Shown: positions 1 through 9,075, numbered from the stretch's first letter. The stretch: 64,000 nt of DNA from Nostoc sp. HK-01 (GCA_003990705.1 AP018318.1:1178001-1242000), one strand, 5' to 3'. A program made the numbers and translations. Notes: generated by a model not told the origin, from the sequence alone.

Positions 1-7
1 TTTGGTT

Positions 8-445
8 ATGCAGCACTACTCAAAACTGATTCAGATAATTTTTACTTTCTGTCTAATCACGTTTCTATCATGGGTGATAACTCCCACAGCCGAAGCTCTA
101 ACACAGATTAGACTATTTGACATTTCTTATAAAGATTGTCCCCCAGAACTGGCTCAGGGGGCGGTTACTAGTAGTGGTAGTGCAGCGGCTAATTGCTTTA
201 TTGTCACAGGTAAGGCAGAAAATGGCACTTACAAAACTGTATACGATGCAGATATCTATGGTCGGATCTATGATGCTAACAATGACTCAGTAATGCAAAA
301 CCGCACCCGTCTTGGTTCTATAGCCGAAGTTCCACCAGGGACTAGCGATTTTGAACTCAGAATTTCTGTACCTGCAAATCAGCCATTACCTTTGCAGCTA
401 AAGCAATTTAAAGCATCGGGATTTAGTAGCCAAGTCCGAAGATGA
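8..445 (+). CDS. Secreted hypothetical protein
   Basis: I do not recognise this family. The product is 145 residues. It opens with a hydrophobic segment at about residues 7-25 ending in an Ala-rich site (TAEA), so a signal peptide and export to the periplasm or outside are likely. The mature part has two cysteines (in KDCPP and AANCF) that could form a disulfide, and it looks beta-rich without a catalytic motif. I chose ATG at 8; a TTG two codons earlier at position 2 is also in frame, and the window edge prevents checking further upstream. No operon partner is visible; the next gene converges from the other strand. Confidence 0.6.
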   Translation: MQHYSKLIQIIFTFCLITFLSWVITPTAEALTQIRLFDISYKDCPPELAQGAVTSSGSAAANCFIVTGKAENGTYKTVYDADIYGRIYDANNDSVMQNRTRLGSIAEVPPGTSDFELRISVPANQPLPLQLKQFKASGFSSQVRR

Positions 446-524
446 GTGTTGAGTGACTACGGCTAAAAATAAAAAGTCTGGGTCGGTGAACCCAGACTTC
501 AAACTAGTAACTTCTAACTGATAG

Positions 525-800
525 TTATGCAAAGACTTGCAGACCACCAGCCAGACTACCTACTACTTGGCCTACTACTTGCAGTAATAAAATCGCCAAC
601 ATGGGAGAAATATCAATACCGCCCAAAGGTGGGATGATAGAACGGAATACATTGAGATATGGGTCAGTAATTTGGCTTAAAGCAGAAAAAGGCTGATTGT
701 ACCAATTGATGGTGGGGAACCAAGTCAAGAGAACTCTGATGAATAGTAGAGCAGTATAAAGCTGTATGAAGGTATTGAGAGTGCTAATCAGTAAATACAT
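525..800 (-). CDS. YggT/Ycf19 family membrane protein
   Basis: A 91-residue integral membrane protein with two hydrophobic segments, about residues 5-27 and 66-88. The loop between them contains the pattern typical of YggT/Ycf19 proteins: FIRVLLTWFP, then TDPYLN and FRSIIPPLGGIDISP. The family is found in cyanobacteria and plastids and has been linked to membrane organisation, chloroplast nucleoid distribution and division; the biochemical role is not settled. Length is normal for the short cyanobacterial forms. It stands alone, with about 160 bases to the next minus-strand gene. Confidence 0.85.
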   Translation of the reverse strand: MYLLISTLNTFIQLYTALLFIRVLLTWFPTINWYNQPFSALSQITDPYLNVFRSIIPPLGGIDISPMLAILLLQVVGQVVGSLAGGLQVFA

Positions 801-959
801 GGATTTTTCGGTTTCCTGCTAAGTTTCACAAGCGGTCTTATAGTTGATTTTAGTTTAGTCGTTGTCATACTGTCTGCGAATCAGTGTCTATTTTGACCAC
901 GACTAGCAGTTACCGGAATTTCCGATGAGTCTGAAAGCGAAAACTAACTTGAGGAAAGC

Positions 960-1304
960 TTACTCTTGTATTGAGGAGCGATCGCTCACGCCTTGACTAG
1001 CATTACCGTTAACATCACCCAATTGTTTTCTCACCTCATCAATTGTGGCGTTTAACTGAGCAATTTTATCTTCTAGCGATCGCCTAGCCGTTTCCATTTC
1101 CAAATCACCAGTTTCTGAGGCTCTCATCCGCCGTTTTGTGGAGTTTTTTTTCGGTTCTACAGCACCATTGCTCAGTTCAGCTTCTTCTTCTGTTGATTCG
1201 AGGTCGAGGCGAGAAGTAATTACAGCCCCCAAAACGCCCCCAACTAAGCCACCAAAAAGCGCCCCTGCTAAAAAACCACTAGCAAAACCATCACGCTGAC
1301 TCAT
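960..1304 (-). CDS. Glycine-zipper membrane protein with C-terminal coiled coil (YtxH-like)
   Basis: A 114-residue protein. Residues 7-30 form one membrane segment full of glycine and alanine (GFLAGALFGGLVGGVLGAV), a glycine-zipper pattern like YtxH-type proteins. A polar, charged linker follows, then a probable coiled coil at about 65-97 (SLEDKIAQLNATIDEVRKQL). The start at 1304 (MSQRDGF) is preferred over an in-frame ATG at 1325 because the conserved-looking membrane segment begins right after it and a purine-rich AAGGCGG lies upstream. The function is unknown. It lies about 80 bases beyond the upp stop on the same strand, so co-transcription with upp is possible. Confidence 0.6.
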   Translation of the reverse strand: MSQRDGFASGFLAGALFGGLVGGVLGAVITSRLDLESTEEEAELSNGAVEPKKNSTKRRMRASETGDLEMETARRSLEDKIAQLNATIDEVRKQLGDVNGNASQGVSDRSSIQE

Positions 1305-1381
1305 AACTTTACCGCCTTGAAGCAACCTTACAATCTTTAATATTGTGTTGAGCGATTTTCTTTGCCTAGCTGCATAGTAGC

Positions 1382-2032
1382 TTAAGTACCAAAAATGCGA
1401 TCGCCAGCATCTCCTAATCCCGGGACAATAAAACCGCGATCGTTCACTGTTTCATCAATAGTTGCAGTGTAAATTATTAAACTTGGATAAGCCGCACTCA
1501 GTTTCTGCAATGCTGGTGGAGCCGCTACTACACTGACAATTCGCGTCAACGCCGGATCAATCCCCCGTTGTGTTAATTCTGCCATTGCCCTCATAATCGA
1601 GCCACCTGTTGCTAACATCGGGTCTGTGATTAACACTCTTGTTTGTGGATCAAATTTTTCTGGCAATTTGTTCAAGTAACATCGAGCTTCCAGCGTCTCT
1701 TCATCCCGCACTAAGCCTAAATGATAAATCGAAGCCAAAGGTAGCAAAGTTTGTGCGCCTTCTAATAATCCTAATCCCGCCCGTAGAATCGGCACCACAG
1801 CCACAGGCACTTCTGGATTAATAAAAGTTGCTGGACAAGAGTCTAAAGGACTTTGCACCGTCGCCTCTATCGTCGGTAGCCACTCTCGCGCCGCTTCGTA
1901 AGTTAGCCATCTACCTAACTCAGTTATCGCACTACGAAATAATACTGAAGGTGTAGCAGCATCACGGGCAACTGCCAACCAGTGCTTAATTAAGGGATGG
2001 GGAGGAACGTAAACACGCAGTTGTACCGTCAT
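1382..2032 (-). CDS. upp: Uracil phosphoribosyltransferase
   Basis: This enzyme converts uracil and PRPP to UMP in cytosolic pyrimidine salvage. The 216-residue protein carries the family landmarks. VPILRAGLGLLEG is at about 79-92, and the PRPP-binding loop VLITDPMLATGGS is at 133-145. The C-terminal uracil-binding region ends in DETVNDRGFIVPGLGDAGDRIFGT. Length is typical. The start ATG at 2032 gives the usual N-terminus. The gene is divergent from crtH, and the 390-base gap between them holds a separate candidate small RNA. Confidence 0.95.
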   Translation of the reverse strand: MTVQLRVYVPPHPLIKHWLAVARDAATPSVLFRSAITELGRWLTYEAAREWLPTIEATVQSPLDSCPATFINPEVPVAVVPILRAGLGLLEGAQTLLPLASIYHLGLVRDEETLEARCYLNKLPEKFDPQTRVLITDPMLATGGSIMRAMAELTQRGIDPALTRIVSVVAAPPALQKLSAAYPSLIIYTATIDETVNDRGFIVPGLGDAGDRIFGT

Positions 2033-2152
2033 AGCTGGAAATTAGCACTTTTGATTTTATAGGAACTGAAACCTCATCATACTCTTTCCTGCGTATGGCT
2101 GATAGCCAAAATCAACACACCAAAAATTATTGAAAATCTTTTTCATTAATAG

Positions 2153-2182
2153 TTGACATAGATTCTCAATCACAGTTATATT
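2153..2182 (+). promoter_or_regulatory. Sigma-70-type promoter for a candidate small RNA
   Basis: A perfect -35 hexamer TTGACA at 2153-2158 is followed after 18 bases by TATATT at 2177-2182. Transcription would start near 2189. The promoter points toward the hairpin and T-run that end at 2259, giving a transcript of about 70 bases. Confidence 0.5.
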
Positions 2183-2188
2183 ATTAAT

Positions 2189-2259
2189 CAGTGTTCTCCT
2201 CTCTTTAAGGATCGGCAGACGGGATTAGCCAGCAGTAGCAGGCTTGTCCCTCTTTTTTT
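2189..2259 (+). ncRNA. Candidate small RNA in the upp-crtH gap
   Basis: The stretch is bounded by a strong promoter (2153-2182) and a terminator-like hairpin (2221-2250) followed by seven T residues (2253-2259). It has no open reading frame of note. The 5' part is pyrimidine-rich (GTTCTCCTCTC) and would be single-stranded, which suits a base-pairing regulator. I could not match it to Yfr1, Yfr2 or 6S RNA from memory. An alternative reading is an attenuated leader for crtH, whose start codon lies 165 bases beyond the T-run. Confidence 0.42.
2221..2259 (+). terminator. Intrinsic terminator of the candidate small RNA
   Basis: GGGA (2221-2224) pairs with TCCC (2247-2250), and AGCC (2227-2230) with GGCT (2241-2244). 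A short GC-AGTA-GC inner helix closes the top, with small internal loops between. The hairpin is followed by TCTTTTTTTG. No annotated plus-strand gene lies immediately upstream, which points to a dedicated short transcript. Confidence 0.5.
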
Positions 2260-2373
2260 GTGTATTGGTCATTAGTCGTTAGTTATTGGTACTTTGTTAG
2301 AGTTTTAGGCATAGAAACACAGCCCATTCCAGATATAAGTAAAAAGATTAAACTTTCTCAACGGAAATTAGGC

Positions 2374-2439
2374 TATTTTGTATTTTGTATTTTGTCACAC
2401 CAATAACCAAGGACAAATGACCAATGACAAATGACAATT
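2374..2439 (+). repeat. Two STRR heptamer tracts at the crtH start
   Basis: Three copies of TATTTTG occupy 2374-2394. A second period-7 tract (GACAAAT, GACCAAT, GACAAAT, GACAATT) runs from 2412 to 2439 and overlaps the crtH start codon at 2424. Short tandem heptamers of this kind are characteristic of heterocyst-forming cyanobacterial genomes. Confidence 0.75.
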
Positions 2440-3932
2440 TTGTGTTTGACGCAATTATCATTGGTTCGGGAATGGGGGGTTTGGTAACAGCCACTCAACT
2501 AGCAGTCAAAGGCGCTAAAGTCTTGGTGCTAGAACGTTATCTAATTCCCGGTGGTAGTGCGGGCTATTTTGAAAATCACGGTTATCGCTTTGATGTCGGA
2601 GCTTCAATGATTTTCGGCTTGGGGAAAAACGGCACAACTAACTTGTTAACTCGCGCCCTGGATGCTGTAAATGTTGATCTAAAAACAATACCCGACCCAG
2701 TACAGATTCATTATCATCTTCCTGATAAATTAGACATTAAAGTTGACCGGGATTATGAGAAATTTTTGCAAAATCTTACTGCTTACTTTCCTCAAGAAGC
2801 AAGAGGCATTCGGCGCTTTTATAACGAATGTTGGCAAGTTTTTAATTGCCTGAACAGTATGGATTTATTGTCGCTAGAAGAACCTCGGTATCTCATGCGG
2901 ATGTTTTTCCAGCATCCTTTAGCGTGTCTTGGTTTACTTAAGTATCTACCAAAAAATGTCGGAGATGTAGCGCGACGTTATATTAAAGACCCCCTATTAT
3001 TAAAATTTATTGATATGGAATGTTATTGCTGGTCAGTAGTACCAGCGAACATGACACCAATGATTAATGCAGGTATGGTCTTTTCTGATAGACATTATGG
3101 TGGTGTCAATTATCCTCAAGGCGGAGTAGGAATAATTGCTCAAAAACTAGTAGAGGGTTTAAAAAAAGTTGGCGGTCAGATTCAGTATCAAGCTAGAGTC
3201 AAAAAAATTATTATAGAAAAGGGATGTGCTGTCGGCGTAGAACTAGCTAACGGTCAAATTTATCGAGGTAAACGCATAGTTTCTAACGCTACACGCTGGG
3301 ATACCTTTGGTAAATTAATTCCTGTAGATAAAATACCCAATAATGAGAAAATATGGCAACAAAGTTATGAAAAATCACCCAGTTTTTTGAGTTTACATAT
3401 AGGTGTCAAAAGTTCAATTTTACCCAATGACACAGAATGCCATCATATTCTGTTAGAAGATTGGGCGAAAATGACAACAGCAGAAGGCACAATTTTTGTT
3501 TCAATTCCCACATTACTTGACCCAGATTTAGCACCAGAGGGACATCATATCATTCATGCCTTTACACCTCACTGGATTGATGGTTGGCTAGGTCTGTCGG
3601 CAAATAGATATGAAGCGAAGAAAGAAGCCGCAGCTTGGCGAATTATTGAGCGACTAGAAAATATTTTTCCTGGGTTAGATGCAGGGTTAGATTACCTAGC
3701 CGTAGGCACACCCCGCACTCATCGTCGTTTCTTAGGACGAGAAGATGGCACTTATGGGCCAATTCCCCGACGTAAATTGTGGGGATTGTTAGGAATGCCA
3801 TTTAATCGCACAGCTATTCAGGGACTTTATTGTGTTGGTGATAGCACTTTTCCTGGTCAAGGGTTGAATGCTGTTGCCTTTTCTGGTTTTGCTTGCGCTC
3901 ATCGCATCGCTGTAGATTTGGGAATTGGTTAA
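2424..3932 (+). CDS. crtH: Carotenoid (prolycopene) isomerase
   Basis: CrtH/CRTISO converts poly-cis carotenoid intermediates, especially prolycopene, into all-trans lycopene in the plant-type desaturation pathway used by cyanobacteria. The 502-residue protein begins with an FAD-binding Rossmann motif (IIIGSGMGG, residues 11-19) and ELERY-like sequence VLVLERYLIPGGSAGYF. It has the C-terminal flavin-contact region (LYCVGDSTFPGQGLNAVAFSG) of the phytoene-desaturase-like superfamily. The length matches CrtH rather than CrtI or the shorter CrtP/CrtQ. The ATG at 2424 sits inside a heptamer repeat and lacks a clear Shine-Dalgarno sequence. It is a single gene, convergent with the kinase pair that follows. 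Confidence 0.92.
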   Translation: MTNDNFVFDAIIIGSGMGGLVTATQLAVKGAKVLVLERYLIPGGSAGYFENHGYRFDVGASMIFGLGKNGTTNLLTRALDAVNVDLKTIPDPVQIHYHLPDKLDIKVDRDYEKFLQNLTAYFPQEARGIRRFYNECWQVFNCLNSMDLLSLEEPRYLMRMFFQHPLACLGLLKYLPKNVGDVARRYIKDPLLLKFIDMECYCWSVVPANMTPMINAGMVFSDRHYGGVNYPQGGVGIIAQKLVEGLKKVGGQIQYQARVKKIIIEKGCAVGVELANGQIYRGKRIVSNATRWDTFGKLIPVDKIPNNEKIWQQSYEKSPSFLSLHIGVKSSILPNDTECHHILLEDWAKMTTAEGTIFVSIPTLLDPDLAPEGHHIIHAFTPHWIDGWLGLSANRYEAKKEAAAWRIIERLENIFPGLDAGLDYLAVGTPRTHRRFLGREDGTYGPIPRRKLWGLLGMPFNRTAIQGLYCVGDSTFPGQGLNAVAFSGFACAHRIAVDLGIG

Positions 3933-3933
3933 T

Positions 3934-3961
3934 AGTCAATGGTCAATGGTCATTTGTCATT
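3934..3961. repeat. STRR heptamer tract after crtH
   Basis: Period-7 copies AGTCAAT, GGTCAAT, GGTCATT and TGTCATT begin just after the crtH stop codon. They are approximately the reverse complement of the tract at 2412-2439, so the two ends of the crtH transcript could pair. Confidence 0.7.
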
Positions 3962-4003
3962 TGTTGCCTGTTCACCTCACCTGCGATACTCAGCACTTTA
4001 AAC

Positions 4004-5332
4004 TCAGGCGACTTGAGACACACGTTGTTGGATGGGAATTTTGACTATAAATTCTGTGCCATTTCCAGGAATGGATTTGCAGGTAATATTACCACCGTGC
4101 TTGTCTACAACAATTTGGTGGCTGATAGACAAACCTAATCCCGTCCCTTTACCCGTAGGTTTAGTTGTAAAGAAAGGTTCAAATAATTTTGCTTGAACTT
4201 CTGGCGGAATTCCTGGGCCGTTGTCAGTAATATGAATAGCAACCCATTCATCACTAATCATGTTTGTATGAATTTCAATGCGGCTGGGTTTTTGGTGAAT
4301 TTCTGCCAAAGAACGCTGTTGGTCGTATTCATCTAAGGCATCAATAGCGTTAGATAAAAGATTCATAAAAACTTGGTTAATTTGCACCGCATAGCATTCC
4401 ACTGGCGGTAACAGACCATAATCTTTAATTACTTCGATTTTGAAACTGTCCGTTTTTTGTTTCAGACGATAATTTAAAATTGTTAGCGTGCCATCAAGAC
4501 ATTCATGAATATCTGTCTCGGTGAGGGTAGCATCGTCTGTACGCGAGAAAATTCGCATAGATTTGACAATTTCTCGAATTCGCCGTGCGCCAAAATTCAT
4601 TGAGTTGAGCAATTTTAATAAATCGCTCTCAAGAAATTCTAGGTCTGTTAATTCTAATTCTGCTTGAATGCGAGGTGTAGGATTAGGATATTCAGCTTGA
4701 TATAAATGTAGGATGTTGAGAACTTCTTGAGTATATTCATTGGCATGAACGAGATTGCCATAAATGAAGTTTACAGGGTTGTTAATCTCATGAGCAATTC
4801 CCGCTACCATCTGTCCTAAGCTAGAGAGTTTCTCACTTTGAATTAACTGAATTTGGACTTTTTTCAGTTCATCGTAAGCTTGACTAACCTCAGTAACTTT
4901 CTGCTCTAATAAGACATTTTTATGTTCTAATTTTACAGCTAAATCATGCAATTTTAAGTGCAGTTTTACTCGTGATAAGACTTCTTCTTGTTGAAAAGGT
5001 TTGGTGATATAGTCTACTGCACCAACTTTAAAACCTGTGATTTTGTTGGTTGTATCAGATAGTGCTGTCATAAAGATAACGGGAATATCTTGAGTTTTTG
5101 GGTCTGCTTTTAATAGACGACAGGTTTCAAATCCATCTATTTCTGGCATCATGACATCCAACAAAATTAAATTGGGTAGAGCATATTTGACTCGCTCTAG
5201 GGCGACTTTTCCAGATTTCGCTACCCATACTTCCAGACCTACCTGATCTAAAGCATCAGATAAGACACCTAAATTAGCAGAATTATCATCAACAATTAAA
5301 ACTGTTGCCGTTTGTTCGACTGTAAAGCTCAT
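4004..5332 (-). CDS. Response-regulator/histidine kinase hybrid (REC-HisKA-HATPase)
   Basis: A cytosolic signalling protein of 442 residues. An N-terminal receiver domain (about 8-125) has the phospho-acceptor D59 (LLDVMMP) and conserved K111. A coiled coil (about 130-165) leads to a kinase core with phospho-accepting H181 in VAGIAHEINNPVNF. The ATP-binding domain has an N-box at 318-332, DNGPGIP at 370-376 and GTGLGLS at 396-402. There is no sensory domain, so it probably takes its input through the receiver. It starts 5 bases after the stop of the large PAS kinase, and the two are almost certainly co-transcribed and likely work in one phosphorelay. Confidence 0.88.
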   Translation of the reverse strand: MSFTVEQTATVLIVDDNSANLGVLSDALDQVGLEVWVAKSGKVALERVKYALPNLILLDVMMPEIDGFETCRLLKADPKTQDIPVIFMTALSDTTNKITGFKVGAVDYITKPFQQEEVLSRVKLHLKLHDLAVKLEHKNVLLEQKVTEVSQAYDELKKVQIQLIQSEKLSSLGQMVAGIAHEINNPVNFIYGNLVHANEYTQEVLNILHLYQAEYPNPTPRIQAELELTDLEFLESDLLKLLNSMNFGARRIREIVKSMRIFSRTDDATLTETDIHECLDGTLTILNYRLKQKTDSFKIEVIKDYGLLPPVECYAVQINQVFMNLLSNAIDALDEYDQQRSLAEIHQKPSRIEIHTNMISDEWVAIHITDNGPGIPPEVQAKLFEPFFTTKPTGKGTGLGLSISHQIVVDKHGGNITCKSIPGNGTEFIVKIPIQQRVSQVA

Positions 5333-5337
5333 AACGC

Positions 5338-8300
5338 TTACTTGTGAGAGTGAATTAATGCCAGAATTTCTTGGTCTTGAAAACCTTGTGCCAGTTGATG
5401 CAGCTGTTTGGTAAAGGGAATATATTTTTGATCGATTTGTGATATTAAGGCTGCTTGTTTTATAATTCCCTTAAAATTACCTTTCATTACTAACTCATAG
5501 AGAGTTTCTATCTCATTTTGAGGGGGTAATACTAGTTCAGCATTATCTATAATTAACTGGTTTTCGCTTGTTTGCTCTTCATACAGCCACTCTAAATCGA
5601 GATATTTTCGCAATTTTTGAAATAGCGCGATCGCCTGTACAGGTTTGGGGAGAAAATCATTACCACCAGCTTCGATGCTGCGATGTTGATCACTTTCAAA
5701 CACGCTGGCTGAAGAAACAATAATGATGATGTGTTTAAAAGCTGCTGACTGGCGAATGCGGTGAATTAACCCAAAACCATCAAGTTTTGGCATCAGCAAG
5801 TCAGTAATGACTAAATCCGGCTGAAATTGGGTAATTTTTTGCCAACCCTCTTCACCATCATTGGCTTCCGTCACTTCAAAACCGATGGGACTGAGCAAAT
5901 TATGAATTACGGAGCGATTTTCCCATTTATCATCAACAACTAAAATCTTGGGCTGACGGTCTTTAATACCAATAATTTGCCCATAATCATCAGCTTGAGA
6001 AGTTTTTACCCACTCCTGAGCTTCTGGTAAGTCAACATCAAACCAGAAAATACTGCCAACGCCAATCTCGCTTTGAACGTGAATGGTGCTGTCCATTAAT
6101 TCAGCAATTCTTTGGCTAATGGCTAATCCTAATCCTGTACCTTCGATTTGTCGCCGCCTGTCACCTGCTTGCTCAAAGGGTTGAAAAATAGTTTGGAGTT
6201 TTTCTGGCGGGATACCAATTCCACTATCGCGGACTTCAAAGCGGATTTTGCCTTCAAAAGCATAGCTAATGGTAAAGGTGACTTGACCTGCATCGGTAAA
6301 TTTGATGGCATTGCTCAGAAGGTTAATTAATACTTGTCGCAGACGTTTTTCGTCAGCACGGATACCAACTGGTAATTCACTAGCAAATTGATAACTAAAT
6401 TGAATACCTTTGAGTTCTGCACGAATACGACACATTTCGGCGACACCTTGCAAGAAGGCGGGAAAGTGGAAATCACTACTCATCAGTTCCACTTTTTGGG
6501 CTTCGATTTTGGACAAATCAAGAATGTCGTTGATTAAAGTGAGCAAATGGGAACCGCACTGATAAATGACATCAATGCGCGATCGCTCGTCTTCGTTAAG
6601 ATGTTTGGAACGTTGCAAAATTTGGGCATAGCCAAGAATACCATTCAGTGGCGTGCGTAACTCGTGGCTCATGTTAGCCAGGAATTCGCTTTTGGCATGA
6701 CTGGCGATTTCTGCGGCTTCTTTGGCTTTGGTTAAGGCGATTTCAAATTGTTTGCGTTCGGTAATATCAGTGTTAATTTCGAGTTGATTATAGGGCTGCC
6801 CGTTTGCGTCACGCTGTAGCGTCCAACGACTGGCTACAATGATGTTCCTTTCATCACGAGTTTTATGGTGCAGTTCTCCTCCCCAATGTCCCTCCTGTAA
6901 AAACTCGCTCAACACAGTTTCTAACGTTTTAGGAAAGACTGTTTCTAAGAATGTATGGATATACTGCCCTATGACTTCTTCTCGTTTCCAGCCATAGAGA
7001 ATTTCCGCGCCTTTATTCCAGTACACAATTCGGTCATCCATGTCTCGAATGATGATACTGTCGCTGGCTGAGTCTAAAATTTCTAGGGTTTGTCGGAGTT
7101 TTTGATCAGCTTGTCTTTGTTCTGTAATGTCGGTGTTGGCTCCTACCCACTCACGAATGCTACCATCTGCTTCGAGAATCGGCACACCACGCACCATCAA
7201 ACAGCGATATTCTCCGTCATAACGCCGTGTTATGGTTTCGACTTCGTAAAAGGTGCGATTAGTTAGGGCATCTGTCCATTTCTGGGCAATCAATTCTCGG
7301 CTTTCGGGATGGATCATGTTCAGCCATCCCCAACCTTTGGCTTCTTCAAACGTTTGCCCAGTGAACACACACCATTGCGGTTGATCAGTAATAAATGCAC
7401 CCTCCGCATCAGTAGTCCATACAATTTGTGATGTTGCTTCAATAAGCTTGCGGAATCTTTCTTCACTAAGTTGAAGTGCGAGTTCTGCCTGTTTGCGATC
7501 GTGGATATCGGTGCAAGTGCCAATCCACTCGCGGATACTACCGTCTGGTTCTAAGATTGGGACACCTCGCGTCAGCATATAGCGATACTCGCCATCATGT
7601 CGTCGCATTCGATATTCCTGTTCATAGATGCTGCCAGTCTTAACTGCTGCTTCCCATGAGTGACCCATTAACTCGCGGTCTTCTGGATGAATTGCATCTA
7701 ACCATCCCCAGCCTTGATACTCTTCCCAAGTTTGCCCAGTATATTCTCTCCAACCCAGATTGTCTTCAATGACAACGCCATCAGGTGGAGCTGTCCAAAC
7801 TAACTGAGAGGTTGCCGTGAGCAGACACCGATAGCGTTCTTCACTTTTTTGGAGTGCTAGTTCTGCTTGTTTGCGATCGCTAATATTGCGCGTTGTGGCG
7901 ATGATGCCAAGAATATTGCCGTGAGTGTCGCGCCAAGGTGCTTTTGTGGTGAGAAAAGTACCACTAATATTGCCATTAGAAACTTCTTCCTCATAAGTCT
8001 CTGACTTGCCTGTAGCTATTACCTGTCGGTCTTTAGCCATTATTGCAAGGGCAGCATCTAGTGGCAGCAGTTCTGTATCTTCTTTGCCGATAATCTCCTC
8101 AATTGGTTTGCCCATGAAATTAGCCAAATTAGAGTTCAGGGCAACATGACGACCTTGGCAATCTTTAACAACAATAAAATCTGGTGTGCTTTCTAAAATT
8201 GAGCGTAGTAGTACATTGCTTTTGTGTAAATCTTCTTCTGTTTGTTGGCGTAAGCGAAGCTCGTCGTAGACATCGCTAATATTGCGCGTGATCGCAATAA

Positions 8301-9075
8301 TACCCAAGATGTTGCCATGAGTATCCCGCCAAGGAGCCTTGGAAGTCAAATAAGTTCCTTGACTTTTCCCATTAGAGAGTTCTTCCTCGTAAGTTACGCC
8401 AACACCTGTTTCGATTATCTGGCGGTCTTTTGCCATGATTGCAAATGCAACTTCAGGTGGAAAAACTTCCGTATCGTCTTTCCCGATGACTTCCTCAACA
8501 GTTTTGCCCAGAAAGTTGGCAGAACTAGAGTTGAGGGTAAAATATATTCCCTTACAATCTTTAACAACAATAAAGTCTGGTGTACTTTCTAAAATCGAGC
8601 GCAGTAATATGTTGCTTTCTTTTAAAGCGGCTTCTGTTTGTTTGCGCTGAGTGATGTTTTGAGTAAACATCATAATTCCGCCGATTTCGCCACTTGCTAA
8701 ATGCCAAGGACGAATTGACCAGCTTACCCATTCTACAGAACCATCGGCGCGGGGATAAGGGTCTTCTTCACGTTGAGCGATCGCACCTGCTAAACACTGT
8801 TGGTGAATTTGTTTCCATTCTGGGGGGACATCAGGAAAAATCTCGTAATGGGAGTGTCCAATAATATCTTTGGTTAAGTTATAGTCTTCTAGCCATTTAT
8901 GACTTACAGCTAGATAACGCATATCGCAATCAAATATGACAATTCCTATCGGGGCATATTCAATTGATTGATGTAGAGCTTGTTCTAATAGATTGGAATT
9001 TCTCTCAGTTTCAGCTCCAATCCCCTGATAAGGTTGAGCGTTTTGGGGGTTGGTTGGCTCTGATATTTCGCTCAT
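5338..9075 (-). CDS. Six-PAS hybrid sensor histidine kinase
   Basis: A 1245-residue soluble sensor. Six PAS/PAC units run from about residue 30 to 780; each ends in a PAC-like tail such as NITQRKQ, NISDRKQ or DITERKQ. A HisKA domain follows with the H-box SHELRTPLNG near 803, then a HATPase domain (NLLSNAIKF, DSGIGIP, GTGLGLA) and a receiver domain near 1040-1165 (ILVVDD, TDLLMPKLDG). The final 80 residues have no domain I recognise. PAS2 and PAS3 share RSILESTPDFIVVKDC, and PAS4 and PAS5 share a GWGWL..IHPE block, so both pairs look like internal duplications. No membrane segment is present. It is followed at 5 bases by the receiver-kinase gene. Confidence 0.9.
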   Translation of the reverse strand: MSEISEPTNPQNAQPYQGIGAETERNSNLLEQALHQSIEYAPIGIVIFDCDMRYLAVSHKWLEDYNLTKDIIGHSHYEIFPDVPPEWKQIHQQCLAGAIAQREEDPYPRADGSVEWVSWSIRPWHLASGEIGGIMMFTQNITQRKQTEAALKESNILLRSILESTPDFIVVKDCKGIYFTLNSSSANFLGKTVEEVIGKDDTEVFPPEVAFAIMAKDRQIIETGVGVTYEEELSNGKSQGTYLTSKAPWRDTHGNILGIIAITRNISDVYDELRLRQQTEEDLHKSNVLLRSILESTPDFIVVKDCQGRHVALNSNLANFMGKPIEEIIGKEDTELLPLDAALAIMAKDRQVIATGKSETYEEEVSNGNISGTFLTTKAPWRDTHGNILGIIATTRNISDRKQAELALQKSEERYRCLLTATSQLVWTAPPDGVVIEDNLGWREYTGQTWEEYQGWGWLDAIHPEDRELMGHSWEAAVKTGSIYEQEYRMRRHDGEYRYMLTRGVPILEPDGSIREWIGTCTDIHDRKQAELALQLSEERFRKLIEATSQIVWTTDAEGAFITDQPQWCVFTGQTFEEAKGWGWLNMIHPESRELIAQKWTDALTNRTFYEVETITRRYDGEYRCLMVRGVPILEADGSIREWVGANTDITEQRQADQKLRQTLEILDSASDSIIIRDMDDRIVYWNKGAEILYGWKREEVIGQYIHTFLETVFPKTLETVLSEFLQEGHWGGELHHKTRDERNIIVASRWTLQRDANGQPYNQLEINTDITERKQFEIALTKAKEAAEIASHAKSEFLANMSHELRTPLNGILGYAQILQRSKHLNEDERSRIDVIYQCGSHLLTLINDILDLSKIEAQKVELMSSDFHFPAFLQGVAEMCRIRAELKGIQFSYQFASELPVGIRADEKRLRQVLINLLSNAIKFTDAGQVTFTISYAFEGKIRFEVRDSGIGIPPEKLQTIFQPFEQAGDRRRQIEGTGLGLAISQRIAELMDSTIHVQSEIGVGSIFWFDVDLPEAQEWVKTSQADDYGQIIGIKDRQPKILVVDDKWENRSVIHNLLSPIGFEVTEANDGEEGWQKITQFQPDLVITDLLMPKLDGFGLIHRIRQSAAFKHIIIIVSSASVFESDQHRSIEAGGNDFLPKPVQAIALFQKLRKYLDLEWLYEEQTSENQLIIDNAELVLPPQNEIETLYELVMKGNFKGIIKQAALISQIDQKYIPFTKQLHQLAQGFQDQEILALIHSHK

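Noticed and set aside
2189-2259. Assigning the candidate RNA to Yfr1, Yfr2 or 6S RNA
   Set aside because: The hallmark motifs I know for these RNAs are absent; it is left as an unnamed candidate.
3893-4138. Plus-strand frame overlapping the end of crtH and the kinase gene
   Set aside because: Shadow frame running antisense into the receiver-kinase gene with no supporting signal.
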